Translations under genes and position numbers: made by a program
In this document: positions 36,847-48,780 of the stretch, in pieces
Layout of the letters: every line of letters starts with the position of its first letter
Numbering within the stretch: position 1 is the stretch's first letter
Assembly (NCBI GenBank): GCA_028671895.1
Contig: CM053801.1
Span: 17,707,375-17,771,374, forward strand
Source of the DNA: Oenanthe sinensis
Lineage: Eukaryota > Streptophyta > Magnoliopsida > Apiales > Apiaceae
Direction of reading: 5' to 3'
DNA length: 64,000 bases
Notes under the pieces: generated by a model
What the model was told of the DNA's origin: nothing
Seen by the model: only the letters and a program-made list of their open reading frames with translations
Databases searched by the model: none

Positions 36847-38067
36847 ATTTTCAAGAACAAAGCTGATGAATTTGGTATAGTTACTAGGAACAAGGCAAGG
36901 CTAGTTGCACAAGGCTACAATCAGCAAGAAGGGATTGATTTTGATCAGACCTATGCACCTGTTGCAAGGCTGAAGTCTATAAGAATGCTACTTTCATTTG
37001 CATGTTACAAGAAATTCAAGCTTCATCAAATGGATATCAAAAGTGCATTTCTTAATCGTTATCTCAAAGAGGAAGTTTATGTCAAGCAACCTTCGGGCTT
37101 CGAACATGAAAAGTATCCAAACCATGTCTACAAATTGAAGAAAGCATTGTATAGACTAAGGCAAACTCCTAGGTCTTGGTATGAATGGTTAAGTATGTTT
37201 TTACTCAAGAATGGCTTTATTCGAGGAAAAATTGATCTAACTTTATTCCTTAAATTTGATGGTAAGGATATACTTGTTGTTCAAATTTATGTGGATATAT
37301 CATATTTGGATCTACTAATGATGCCTTATGTAAGTGATTTTCCAAGTGTATACACAGTGAGTTTGACATGAGCATGATGGGTGAACTCAATTACTTTTTG
37401 GGTCTTCAAGTCAAACAAATAAAAGATGGAATCTTTGTGCATCAATCCAAATACATCAAAAATCTACTCAAGAGATTTGGATTTGAAAATATCAAGGTGA
37501 AATCAAGACCAATGAGTCAAGCTAGCAAGCTGACGACAGATGAAAAAGGTGTAGTTGTTGATATTCGTAAGTATAGAGGTATGATTGGTAGCTTACTGTA
37601 TCTTACTGCTTCTAGACTTGATATAATGTATGTAGTTTGTGTATGTGCTAGATTTTAATGCAAGCCTAAGGAGTCCCATTATAATGTTGTTAAGAGAATT
37701 TTTAAGTATTTAAGTGGTACTATTAATTTGGCTTTATTTTATCCTATCACAAATGCATTTGATCTTGTTGGGTATAGTGATGCAGATTATGCAGGTTGTC
37801 ACACTGATCGTAAAAGTACAAGTGGTGTTTGTGCGTTTTTAGGCCAGAGTTTGGTCACTTGGCAATGCAAGAAACAGAACTTTATTGATTTATCAACAGC
37901 TGAGGGGGAGTACTTGGCAGCTGACAGCTGTTGCTCTCAAATGTTGTGGATGATTCAAACACTAAGGGACTTTGGAATCAAAAGTGGAAGGATTCCAATA
38001 TATTGTGACAGTACAAGTGTTATTAACATTTCAGAAAATCCTATCAATCACTCAAGAACAAAGCATA
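36847..38067 (+). pseudogene. Copia pol fragment: reverse transcriptase and RNase H (family E)
   Basis: It resumes with KADEFGIVTRNKARLVAQGY, QMDIKSAFLN and YKLKKALYRL. A 1-base deletion near 37292 destroys the catalytic YVDD (it reads YVDI then shifts). RT continues at 37368 (MSMMGELNYFLGLQV), then RNase H (GYSDADYAGC, DRKSTSG, STAEGEYLA, CDSTSVI, SRTKHID). RNase H stops short at SRTKHID near 38067 and is joined in frame to ORF3-like sequence, so its C-terminus is deleted. Confidence 0.8.
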
Positions 38068-39034
38068 TTGATGCGAATTTAATAACTGATAAATTTGGAA
38101 ATTATGCTTCGTATGTGCAAGAAAAGAAAATAACATTGAATGTTACTGTTTTGAACTCCATTTTACGAATTGAAGATCCATCTAAAGTGTCTGTGTTTTC
38201 AAAGAAGGGTCCAGTTGTTTTGGATGATTTGTCTGCGTTAGATCAATTGAGAGTCTGTCGTGGTATATCTGGTTTGATGGAATTCTGCTGTCCTACAACA
38301 TCATCTGTGGTATTGATAATATTTGTCCTAGGGTTGGTAGTAGGTCAAATTTTAGTTGTCAAGATTTGGTGGTTGTAGCTATGTTATTGACTGGAAGAAA
38401 ATTTGATTTATCTGATTTAGTGTTGAAAAACATGATGAATATGTTTGAAGGTAATCAGTCTATAGGGTTACCTTATGGTTGTTTGTTAACCAGAATTTTT
38501 GACTGGTATGAAGTTGATTTGAAGAAGCCTGATAAGATTGTTGTTAAGGAAATTCTGGATTTTAAGAGTTTGGCCCAGTCTCATTTGAAAATTGAGAAGG
38601 ATGTGACTCTACTTCAGGTGGAAGTTCCTACTCTTGTTGCTATTACTGGTGATCAATCAAGTGGTGCTCCTGATAAGTTTGAAGGATTGACAAAAGAATT
38701 GAAGGATGATCATACTAATATGAGTGTAGATATTGCTCATTTGACTAACAAGATTGAGGTCTTAAGTGATGAGATTAAGTTTTTGAGGGAGTTTGTAGAT
38801 AGTAAATTGCTTACTAATTATCAGCAAGAACTCAAGATTTCTGATGGAGGAGAGTCCACAGAGTACAATCTGATTGGTTTGGCAAGAGCTGCTGTGAAGA
38901 CTGCTACTGAGCAAGCTGAAAAGAAACTACAGACTAGTAATTCAACATGTCCAGATGCAAAGGATGAGGATGCTAATGTAGAGGAGGACAAGTTTGCAGA
39001 CAAAGATGAAGATGTGACTCCAGATGACCCATAA
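38068..39034 (+). pseudogene. Third-ORF C-terminal part (family E element), fused to RNase H
   Basis: It runs in frame from RNase H to a stop near 38378, then in another frame at 38366-39034, where it is a 222-residue open segment. It has a GLPYGCLLTRIFDWYEVDL core, a coiled-coil-like middle and an acidic end (VEEDKFADKDEDVTPDDP). It ends just before three polypurine tracts. Compared with the family C ORF3, most of the N-terminal half is gone. Confidence 0.6.
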
Positions 39035-39052
39035 TTTTCTCTTTTTAATGAT

Positions 39053-39394
39053 TAAAGGGGGAGAAATTTGGAGAAGTAAAGGGTCTGAGTAGTTTTTAAT
39101 TTTTCATTCAAGCATGTTAGACTTGGTACTTATTAGCTTTTATTGTTGGTGATTTGATTATCTGCTACTTACTTGTTGGATTTTGTTGATATTGTTTTTG
39201 GTTTACATGCTTTGGTGCATGTTATTAATTACTATGCTATGGATATTTTTGGATTAAATTATCTATCTGTTAAATTTTAGCATGATATAGTATTTTATGC
39301 AATTTTATATCTGTGTTTACATGAATGCAAGAATTTAGGGGGAGTATTTTATTCTCCTAAATTATTTGGTATTAATCATCAAAAAGGGGGAGAT
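39053..39394 (+). other. Three polypurine tracts before the 3' LTR
   Basis: AAAGGGGGAGAAAT (about 39054), TTAGGGGGAGTATT (about 39337) and AAAAAGGGGGAGATT (about 39381) lie between ORF3 and the LTR. Multiple polypurine tracts in this position are characteristic of Sireviruses. The last one abuts the LTR. Confidence 0.7.
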
Positions 39395-40002
39395 TGAAAC
39401 CTTTTAGGTTTTGATGATCACATTGTTAGCAAGCTTAAAGCTTGTATATGATATAAAATAGCAAGCTGTTATACATGTACTAACATGGTTTTGCAGGTAT
39501 TAGCTTACTGATATGTTTTATCAGTATAATATGTTTAAGTACATTGACAACAAGCTGAAAGTAGGGAAACAGAGCGTTCCAGCAAGCTGATAGCATGGAA
39601 ATATTCTGTATCAGCGAGTTGTCACTGGAAGCGCAGAAACTGTTTGGATATGCAAGGAAGTCCGAAATTCATGGATTTTTTGTAGGATCTTACTTGTACG
39701 AGTTTATCTAATATATATATAGTTATAAATTATATTAGAGCTCAGTTTTACTTATTCAAACATATTTTATTATTCAAATTAGTTTTCTTATTTAATAGGA
39801 GTTGGAGTTTGACTAAACTTTATCTTTTAAAACCAACTCTTATCTATATATATTTAAACTTATATTGAGGCTGATTTCAAATGTTCTTATTATCTTTTCA
39901 TCCTCAATATACGTAATTTTGAATATCTATATTTGTATTATCTTAACCAATTCGAACGTTGTAATTCCAACGTTAATTAGGTTTGTTAAATCGAATGTAG
40001 TA

Positions 40003-40061
<59 letters not shown>

Positions 40062-40590
40062 TGGTGTGTATTTTTTTTTTCTTACGGGTGTGGAACCAAT
40101 TGAAGACATACTGATTTGCAAAACATATACACACTTCTTCTCAAACACAATTGTTCTTAGATAACATCTTTGACCTCTAGTATTCTACATATTTATATAT
40201 ATATACGTGAAGATCTTATAGTTTGAGTTGTAACTTTTATTCACTTGTAATCGTTTGATTGTAATCAAGTTGCGGCTGGATTGCTAGGCTTGTGAAACAA
40301 GGTTCAAGGAAACTAGAGGCTAAAGAAGGTTGTACTAGGGTAGTATAGTGCTTAGAGGGCAGATTAGTTCAGTGGAACAGGGGTTTCATCATGCTAAGAT
40401 CAGCTTTTCAGCAAGCTAAGATCAGCTGCAAGGGATGAAGGGTGGAATATTATTGTAATCTGTAATCGTGGTTTAATTTGATTAATAATATTCTCTCTTA
40501 CCAGTTGATAGGGGACCAGGACGTAGACCATAGGGGAATAGGGGTCGAACCTGACTAAAAGATCTCGTGTTATTGGTGTTAGAATTGTAT
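39395..40590 (+). mobile_element. Copia 3' LTR, family E
   Basis: It starts TTGAAACCTTTTAGG after the last polypurine tract. Near 40515-40570 it has a GGACGTAGACCATAGGGG ... GAACCTGAC ... CTCGTGT tail typical of Sirevirus LTRs. AGCAAGCTGA-type words recur at 39425-39630 and 40395-40435. A (TA)n(CA)n tract sits inside. The right end is approximate. Confidence 0.6.
40006..40061 (+). repeat. (TA)n(CA)n microsatellite
   Basis: An uninterrupted TA run passes directly into a CA run inside the family E LTR. Confidence 0.95.
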
Positions 40591-40599
40591 GTATGATTA

Positions 40600-40770
40600 T
40601 ATTCTTTTAAAATTGTATTTTATTAAAATTCAACGGTTAAGATTATTTCTATGGTTCACTTAAAATTGGACGGTCAAGATCTTTTCTATGGTTCACCTAG
40701 TACCATACCGATCAAAACTTTTAATTTTTCGTCTTTAATAATATAGTATAGATAGATAGTATAGATAGTA
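40600..40770 (+). repeat. Dispersed repeat, copy 1
   Basis: It contains TTTCTATGGTTCAC twice and AATTGGACGGTCAAGATC, and ends in a TAATATAGTATAGATAG-type stretch. The reverse complement of 54160-54330 aligns over the whole block. This is probably the end of a low-copy transposon family, class unknown. Confidence 0.55.
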
Positions 40771-41414
40771 TAGATTAATCTAAAAAAATTCACAAAAATA
40801 AAGTATTTCAATTTGACAATAATAAAATAAATCATTATTCTTATATATAATAAATATAAAAGTAATTTTATTCAAAATACTAACAAAGTTAAGAATCAGA
40901 TTAGATTAACAAAATATTTAAAAACTTCAATAATATTAATAATATTTCAAGTTCGAATCTTATAATAATATATTACAAAATCATATTTATATTATTAGCT
41001 CAAAAATTTATATTTTAATTACATTAGTAAAATATTAAATTTTATTAAATTACAATATTAGCTCTAGAAATGTTAATAAAAAATCAAATATCATCACATA
41101 TTAAAATTTATTTGTAAAAAAAATCAAATATTAAAATTTGATAATTTATTTATTATTTCTAAAAATAATAAGTAAGTGAAAATATTTTAAACTAAACTCT
41201 TTTAAATAAAAAAAGTAATGTATTTAATACTTGAGAACTACATATAATTATATAAATAGGCATATATATAAGAAAAATATTATATATAAATATGATATAT
41301 TTAAAAAATATTATAAAAACATATATATTAATAATAAATTAATAAATACATATAAAATAAGATGAATATAAATCTAGTTGATTCTAACAAGTATACAAAG
41401 GATTGGACAGAAAG

Positions 41415-41418
<4 letters not shown>
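40771..41418. other. AT-rich intergenic DNA
   Basis: Very AT-rich sequence with no ORF of interest and no recognisable repeat, between the family E LTR and the NRPB4 promoter region. Confidence 0.5.

Positions 41419-41483
<65 letters not shown>
41419..41483 (+). repeat. (GT)n(AT)n microsatellite upstream of NRPB4
   Basis: A GT run passes into an AT run, immediately before the likely 5' leader of NRPB4. It is likely to vary in length between plants. Confidence 0.95.
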
Positions 41484-41486
<3 letters not shown>

Positions 41487-41567
41487 GAACAGGAGTGCGG
41501 TTTGTTTTTTACTCGTATTTATACAACTGCGACGACACCCACCCAAAAGACACAAGTCGATTCTGTT

Positions 41568-42395
41568 GTAAGCCCCTTCATTCTTATGTTGTATGCATAT
41601 ATCGACTGTCTATATATGTAGTCTGATTCATAATTGGATACATTATTTAGGGTTCTTAGTTTGGTCGTTTGATGTAAATTGAATTTAATGACGCCCAGAT
41701 TCTAGAGGCGTTTGAAGTATAAGATAAGTTTATTTTATTTATCTATTAGGTGTTTGATATATGTCCTCTGAGAATTGTATCCCATAATGTTTTTATTAAT
41801 CTGTGTTTGGGACTGAGAATTGATGCAGGTAGCATGAATATGATTGTTATATTACAAGTTACATAGCACTGTGATTAGGGTTATGGCTTTTTTATTGTTC
41901 ACATGTTCATAGATATTTTAGTATAATTCATATGTCTTTTCAAATATAATCTGGGTAAGAATGAGAATGTAATGTTGTGCTAAGTAGTCCAGGTTCAACA
42001 ATCTATTAGGATATGTAAAGATTAATCTATTAGGTTCAACCACTGTGTTTTTGAAGCTGCTCAACTATATTAAAATCTTGTTTCATTGTGCATCAGCTCA
42101 TGATGTACCTCTATCCTTTGTTCACCTTTTTTAATAAAGCAATATAAGGTGTCCGTTTTATGCTAGTTGTTGAATACTTATCCTAGTAAGCTTGCTTAAT
42201 CTTCTTCCTGGATACTACAGTCTCGATTTATTAATTTCTAAAACTCTCGTTCTGTGTCTAGCCAATCTAATTTATTAATACAACACCTTTCTGGATACAG
42301 TCAATTTACATGGTCATCGTATACAATTCTTTCAAGATGTGGGTTTTCACAGCCTTTTCTTTATTAAAGCTTCATGAACTTTTTCATGTTTGTAG
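41568..42395 (+). other. Probable 5'-UTR intron of NRPB4
   Basis: A donor TTCTGTT|GTAAGC at 41568 and an acceptor TTTGTAG at 42395 bracket T-rich intron-like DNA, and the start codon lies 17 bp past the acceptor. This is inferred from splice signals only, with no transcript evidence. Confidence 0.5.
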
Positions 42396-42411
42396 GTATT
42401 GAGCTATTGAT

Positions 42412-45400
42412 ATGTCTGCAGAAGAGGAAGAGAATGCCGCTGAACTGAAAATCGGAGATGGTATGAAATATTTAACTTATTAGGGATTATATAATTTGGG
42501 CGTCGATGTATTTGTCTTTGTTCCCTTGGACTTATAGGCGATATAGTCTTTTTAGATTTTGGTGTTGTTGAATTTTCTTGGTGTTGTTGAATTTTCTTGG
42601 TATTGATTCTGTCACTGAGTATTGTTTTTAACGAAATCTAGATTATTTATTTATGTATATTGAGTTAATTGCACAACATGAGGCACTAGGAGTGAGACTA
42701 GATGTAAAACGTAAACAAGTGTAGTGTGCAAATAATTGCTATTAACTCAACCTGTTCTCCTTGAAATACTGAAATGTTAGTTGCAATCTATAGATACTGT
42801 GTTGAACAGTTTTCACACATTTAGTCTCTGCTTTAATCTTTGAGTATTGAGTTTTGGAAATGAACTCCTCGTATTTTTTGTTCAGAGTTTTTGAAGGCAA
42901 AGTGTTTAATGAACTGTGAAGTGGCCATAATTCTTGATCACAAGTATGATCAGCTTCAACAGACTTCGGAAGATCCGATGAATCAGATGTCTCAGTAAGT
43001 CTAGATCCACCTTTTATCAAGCAATTAAACTCGATTTCTTTTTTTTTTTACTAATTCTGTAATCACTGGCTATAATTACTTAGATGGGATATGCCTTGTG
43101 CCAATCATGCCATACCTACAATTTATTCCCGCTCCTATCGTAATGCAAGTTTTCTCTAATGAAAATGTTTGTCTTTTTTCATTTGTCCAGAGAAAAAAGT
43201 CATCTCATTGTTATTAGGCTTACTGTATTTGTAGTATCTTAAATGATATTCCTGTGTCATATTTTCTGTTTTATTCATATGGGTCTGTTTGGAGACCTGA
43301 TTAATTAGTTTAACCTTCCAAGTTCAAAATTAGATGTAAATGACCTGCTGAAATAGAGTTATGGTTTATCAACTCTCTTAGTACTAAGAAGTTAAGATCG
43401 CAATTTTGTAAAGTGTTGGAAACCTGGATTCCATGTGCGTCAATTTCCAATACAATTCTAGAGGACTAATTTATGGAAGTTCTCTTGTCAACAACCTCCA
43501 CTTTACTGTTTTTTAGAGATGAAAGTTTAGTATTTGTCTTCAAAGTTTTTATTTAGTGTTGAGGTTACAACTGTGTATCTTTCCTAGATATATATGATTT
43601 GAGTAATCCATTTTTGTGATATAATTTCATCTAAATCTGTTGGGCGTTCAAGGGTACAATATGAAGATGTAGGATTAGTGTCCGACTTTAAATGAGAGTA
43701 TTTTCTCAAATTAGCTTGCAGTGCTTTTGTACTGTGAAGAAACTAAAGTTAATTTGGGTTGTCAATCCTAGTTCCGCTTGTGTTGATTTGTGCTTATTAC
43801 TTCCCCTTTTCAGGGTGTTCGAGAAATCCCTGCAATATGTGAAGCGTTTTAGCCGCTACAAAAATCCTGATGCTGTTCGACAAGTTCGAGAGTATCCTTT
43901 AGTTTGTATTAGAATATGTACATTACTTAAACAACATGTGTGTAGAACTGTTACCATGCAGAAGCGCTTGTATATTCTCTATTTGTTTAAATTTTTGGTT
44001 TCAAATTACCTATCATTGAGCATGTGGTTAGGATTTATGAAATTCACATGATATTGTAGTTTCCACTTACCGCCTGCACTATAATCGTAAAAATTGAAGT
44101 GACAACGTGCAATATTGTAGCAGTCTAGTGCTTAATTAAGTTTTTATTGTTTGATTCCTTTTGCCTTCAAAAGTGATTTACTTCTTTGACACATTATAAT
44201 AACGCAGATGACATCTTGTTTGTAATCAGTTGCTGTATTATCTTTTTATGGAACATGGTCTACCCATAGAGTACCGTTCAAACATATGTATAGACGTATA
44301 GTGAGGTCACTGTCCCATCATTGTTTATGCTTATTTGACATATAGTGAGGTCACTGTCCCGTCATTCTTTATGCTTCTGAAAATGGTAGATGTTTATACT
44401 ATGCTTTATCTCTGTTTTATCTACATTTCATTTAATCCTACTGAGAAAAAAATCTGTTAGCAGTTTTATCTTAACAGACATTCAGAATCCTTAGTCGCTA
44501 TCAATTGGCAGAATTTGAGGTAGTATACGAAGACATCTATATGCATAAATTGTGTATTAATGTCATTTCTTTTCTTGTATAAGTATATTGATGTTATGTA
44601 CTTGAATCATGAAGCTTTGTGTTCTTGGGAACCTTTGCCCTGAAACTGTGGAGGAAGCCATTGCTATGGTGCCATCTATCAGGGTACACGTCTATATCCC
44701 TTCTCTTTGTTATATACTTTTGACGTGAGTGTGGCTTTATATAGGATGTAGAGTTATTGTTTATTATTTATAGTACACAGGATGCAGGTTAAAAGAGTAA
44801 CTGTACTGTCGTCTTTACCTTTGTGTAAAGATTGTGAGATAGTAGCCTTAGTTGACTGAACTCGAGGTCAGGATGAGAAACATGATATAAATTAAAAATG
44901 GCTTTTCTTTAAAATAAATTATTGGTTAATATTGCCCTGGAAAGTTTGGAATTGTGGTACAGTGGATATACCATTTTATTGCACAAGTATATTCTTGCAG
45001 CACAGATTACACTACACAAGGACTAAATTACAAAGTCCCTTTTGGTAGAAAGCTGAATATGTGATCCTCTTTCTTTCTTCTCTTTAATTCTACAATTAAA
45101 AAGTTCAGAGAGCGTGTAACATGATCTTGTTGGTAACTTGCTAATTGTGTACAACAGCCAACAGGAATAGGAGTAGGTGAATTTGTAATGCTATGTGTGT
45201 TGGAATCTCAACTCTTGTATTTCAATGTAAAAAATGATAGAATCTAGGCCTCTTTCAGGCTCTGGGTGTTTAAATACTTTTGCTTGATGGTGATGCTATC
45301 AATTCTCTAGAGTATTTAGTATTCTTTGCCACCAAAACAAAGTCATCGTTTCTATTATATTAATTGAAACTGTATTTCTCTTGCAGTCCCGAGGCCGAGG

Positions 45401-45464
45401 ACTTGATGATGATGCAATTGAGAAAATGTTGAACGATCTCTCCTTGATAAAGAAATTTGAGTAA
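42412..45464 (+). CDS. NRPB4: DNA-directed RNA polymerase II subunit RPB4
   Basis: Six coding exons: 42412-42460, 42886-42994, 43814-43891, 44486-44519, 44615-44683 and 45387-45464. They give 417 bp and 138 residues, the length I recall for Arabidopsis RPB4. The protein begins MSAEEEENAAELKIGD and continues with CLMNCEVA, DPMNQMSQVFEKSLQYV and KRFSRYKNPDAVRQVRE. It ends with NLCPETVEEAIAMVPS and an HRDC-like helical C-terminus (DDDAIEKMLNDLSLIKKFE). RPB4 pairs with RPB7 as the stalk of nuclear Pol II and acts in initiation and mRNA fate. All introns are GT-AG. Exon 4 is only 34 bp and reads I-L-S-R-Y-Q-L-A-E-F-E. I see no defect, and this is probably a functional gene. Confidence 0.95.
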
Positions 45465-45900
45465 TGCTTTCATGTAGCCTGTAATTTCTTTAAGCTGCGA
45501 CTTTGCTACTTGGCTTTCGTAGCTGTAGGCATATCTTAATGAAACAAACCCCGGCAGCAACATATATCACATTACTGTCATCTTTGTATTAAATCAGATT
45601 AATCATCTGTGGTATGTTAATATCACATTTAATATCCATGTTCCAGAAATGATGATCATGTCAATCCTCTTTCAAGGGAGCTCTAAACTCAATGGCTATG
45701 TTAGTTTCATGGATTATAATCTGTGTGTTATCGACTTATTTGTTGTAATTTTGGGTGTCCTATAATTGATGCAACACTTAGCTAGTTAGATGTATGTCAC
45801 TGGCTCACTACTACTATAACTTTTCTTGATGTGAAGTGTATGAATGAATTTTTAAGCAGGGTTGATTGTTACTACTCAAAAAAGGATATATACGCGTGTA
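45465..45900 (+). other. NRPB4 3' UTR and downstream DNA
   Basis: T-rich sequence follows the stop. The polyadenylation site cannot be fixed, and there is no further ORF of interest. Confidence 0.4.
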
Positions 45901-46854
45901 TGTATAAAAATTTACAACGACCAATATGAAGAAATCTCCCAAAATATGATAGGGTTATAAAAAGTTAATAACAGTTAAGACAGGGGAGATTGAAAGGCCG
46001 ACCGCTGCAAGTTGTGGAAACTGGAAAGTCAGAAGAAGACAACTAACTGTTATATAATAAAGTTGTATCCTCCGCGTGTAATGAGAAGATAAAAAATTAA
46101 ACAATAAAAAGCATTCTATTCTGAATAAGGAAATAGAAGTGATTTATATCAAAGAGGGATGGAAAATCGATTGTCACAAATTCTGAATAAAATTAAAGAA
46201 CCACTCTGTACCTAATTACTTATCCATCTTTTTATAATTTTTAAAAATTATAGTGTATATTTTAAAATAAATTAAATAAATTTTTTAACAATATAAAATT
46301 TTAATTTTTATAATTATATATTATATATTATTTTTAAATTACAATCAAAAATTAATTAATTGACTGTAATTATTTTTAAAATAAATTATAAATATCATTT
46401 TTCATGCACTTATTATAGAACGGACCAAAATTTGCGAGCCCTATTAGTTATTTGCGTTTTGAAAATTGGCGTTATTTCATTGATTTCGTAGTTATTTTAT
46501 TGTGCTCAGCACTCCGTTTTGTTTTATTGTGCCAGGTAGAGGCGAATAGTTTGGTATTTGATTCGAAAAAAGTTCGGTATTTGACTTGAAAAATTCGGTT
46601 CATGTTTGGTTCAATTTATAAAAGAGTTGAATATTAACACAATTGAGTATAATATAGTCCGGCCCGGCCCGGCCCTGATAGGGGGCGACTGTCCGGGACC
46701 TAAAAAAATTTAGAGCACATTTTAAAAAAAAAAAATTAGTATATATATATATATATATCCTACTTAGTTAAAAAAATTACAAAATCAATAATATTCACAA
46801 AATATAAATTAATAATTGACCTATAAAACTAAAAATAAGTACTAATTATATATG

Positions 46855-46857
<3 letters not shown>

Positions 46858-46901
<44 letters not shown>
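46858..46901. repeat. (TA)n microsatellite
   Basis: A long perfect AT run in intergenic DNA. Shorter runs lie at about 46739-46758 and 47022-47041. Confidence 0.9.
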
Positions 46902-46902
<1 letters not shown>

Positions 46903-47339
46903 TGAAAAACTAGATAATTTATTATTAAAAAGGAAAAATAGAGTTGCACTAGTATTCAATTATATATATTTTATATTAAAACAATATAATCCAGTATTAG
47001 TAAAATTTTGTCTTAAAACTCATATATATATATATATATATTGTATTTATTTTGATGTAAAGATTCATTTTTTTTCAAGTTTAGTGAAAATTTTGAATTT
47101 GAACTATTTATTTGAGGTGTTATTATGATGTTACTTTTAGTGAGAATTTTAATGAGAAAAGCAATTATCTGTATGTGAAAAGAATAAAAAAATGAATTGA
47201 TAAGTTAGGAGAGTCACAAATGAATTATGACTAAATTTGTTATTGAAAAAGTATACTTTCCAGCAAACTTGATAAAAATTTTGTGGAAATACGTGAAAAT
47301 TTGAAAAAATTTATCGTAACCTTTTGTTATATTATATAA

Positions 47340-47850
47340 AAAAAATTATAGTTACAGTTCGAAAGTTTGCAAACAAGTTCGATTACAATGTTTGTAAATA
47401 TAATTCGTGAACTTGTTCAAAATAAATTCATGAACACATGTTTATAAATATTTACAATAAATAATAAATAATAAATAATTATGTATTTATTTATTTATTT
47501 ATTTACAAATTAATTCACTAATTTATCTATTTTCTTGGCATATTACCTTTTAAAAATATTTATAATTTTTCGTGAGATTGAGTTTGTAAATTAAGGTGTT
47601 TATGAATATAAATTTGTGCGCAATATTAATGAGTTGTTCGTGAATACTAACTTGTTTTCGTGAGTTGTTCATGAACATGTATTCTGAATGGGTTGCGAAC
47701 ATTTCTCTGAAAACTAACAAGTCAGTCTCAAATAAAATATTTGGTTCGATAAAAATTCAAATTCTTTGAAATTTTTTAAACAAACTGAATATGACCGATC
47801 TAAAATTTAGCTCGATTCAACTCATTTACAGGAGCAGACGGGAGCACAAG
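47340..47850. repeat. Degenerate GTTCGTGAAC-type repeat region
   Basis: GTTCGTGAA, GTTCATGAACATG, TTCGTGAAC and CGTGAGTTG words recur through AT-rich DNA. Such palindromic words are common in plant intergenic repeats. No gene and no element ends were identified. The other stretches of 45900-49700 show nothing I can name. Confidence 0.45.
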
Positions 47851-48440
47851 TAGTTGTCATGTACTTTTTTTTAAAATGACCAAGTAGAAATATAAGAAAT
47901 AATTAGTGTAAAAGTCTGTGTAATGCATGGACCTTTTCGTATAATTGTAAAATTAAATTTATTTTTAGTTATATTATTTATTTTAATAAATTTGTTATTA
48001 TTTGTTTTTAAAACTTTAATTTTAAATGCATCTATATTTTTGTTAAAATATTTATTGACCGATATATATTTCATACTGAGTTTATAAATATTAAATTAAT
48101 ATTTAAAACATAATTAATAAATCACACATATATTATGCAACTATATCTATGCACTATTATATATTTTAATTTTGATTTTCTGACTAAATTTATTTTTTTT
48201 AAATTTAATAAATTTAATATATATATCGTAAAAAGTTCTATTTTGCAAATTTTCTAATTTTATACCCAAATTTACTAAATTTTTGTATATAAAATCTATT
48301 ATCTTATTCTTAAATATAATTTTCTAAAACTATTTATTTAATTGTACAGATCATAATTGATTGATTATTATATTTTGTCTATTTAAATATTACGACATCT
48401 CGTGATTTTTTTTTTTCGTGCACTCACAAATTCTTGTGAA

Positions 48441-48780
48441 TTTTTTTATCATAGCTACGACCTCTCGATAATATCCATTTTTTCTCACACCCACAATCTA
48501 TGACTGTGATTATATATCATGAGATTACTGGTTCGATATCCAATAATGACATAAATTCTATTTTTTAATTAAAATTTTAAAATAATGGCACATATGTAAT
48601 TATACAAAATAGAAGGGTTCAAACAACTGGGTTGGACGGATGAAGTTTTTTTTTTATCATAGTTACGACCTCCGGAGAATATCCATTTTTTTCTCATACC
48701 AGCAATCTATGACTATGATTATATATCACGAGGTTATTGAAAAAATTCAAGGGTCCGAATAACTGGGTAAAACATATGAA
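48441..48780 (+). repeat. Two tandem copies of a ~208-bp repeat (third diverged copy near 49416)
   Basis: TTTTTATCATAGCTACGACCT... through TATATATCATGAG (48441-48530) recurs at 48649-48740. The following GGGTTCAAACAACTGGG part (about 48615) recurs at about 48750. A diverged third copy of the middle part (GAGATTTCTCGTTCAATACTC) is at about 49414-49500. There is no coding sequence. Confidence 0.6.

Noticed and set aside
41328..41626. Open frames of Tyr-Ile and Cys-Val repeats
   Set aside because: They are translations of the GT/AT microsatellite. The same applies at 39865-40164 and 61711-62010.
46655..46700. GGCCCGGCCCGGCCC-containing stretch as a transposon end
   Set aside because: It looks like a hAT-type terminus, but no matching inverted end or target duplication was found nearby.
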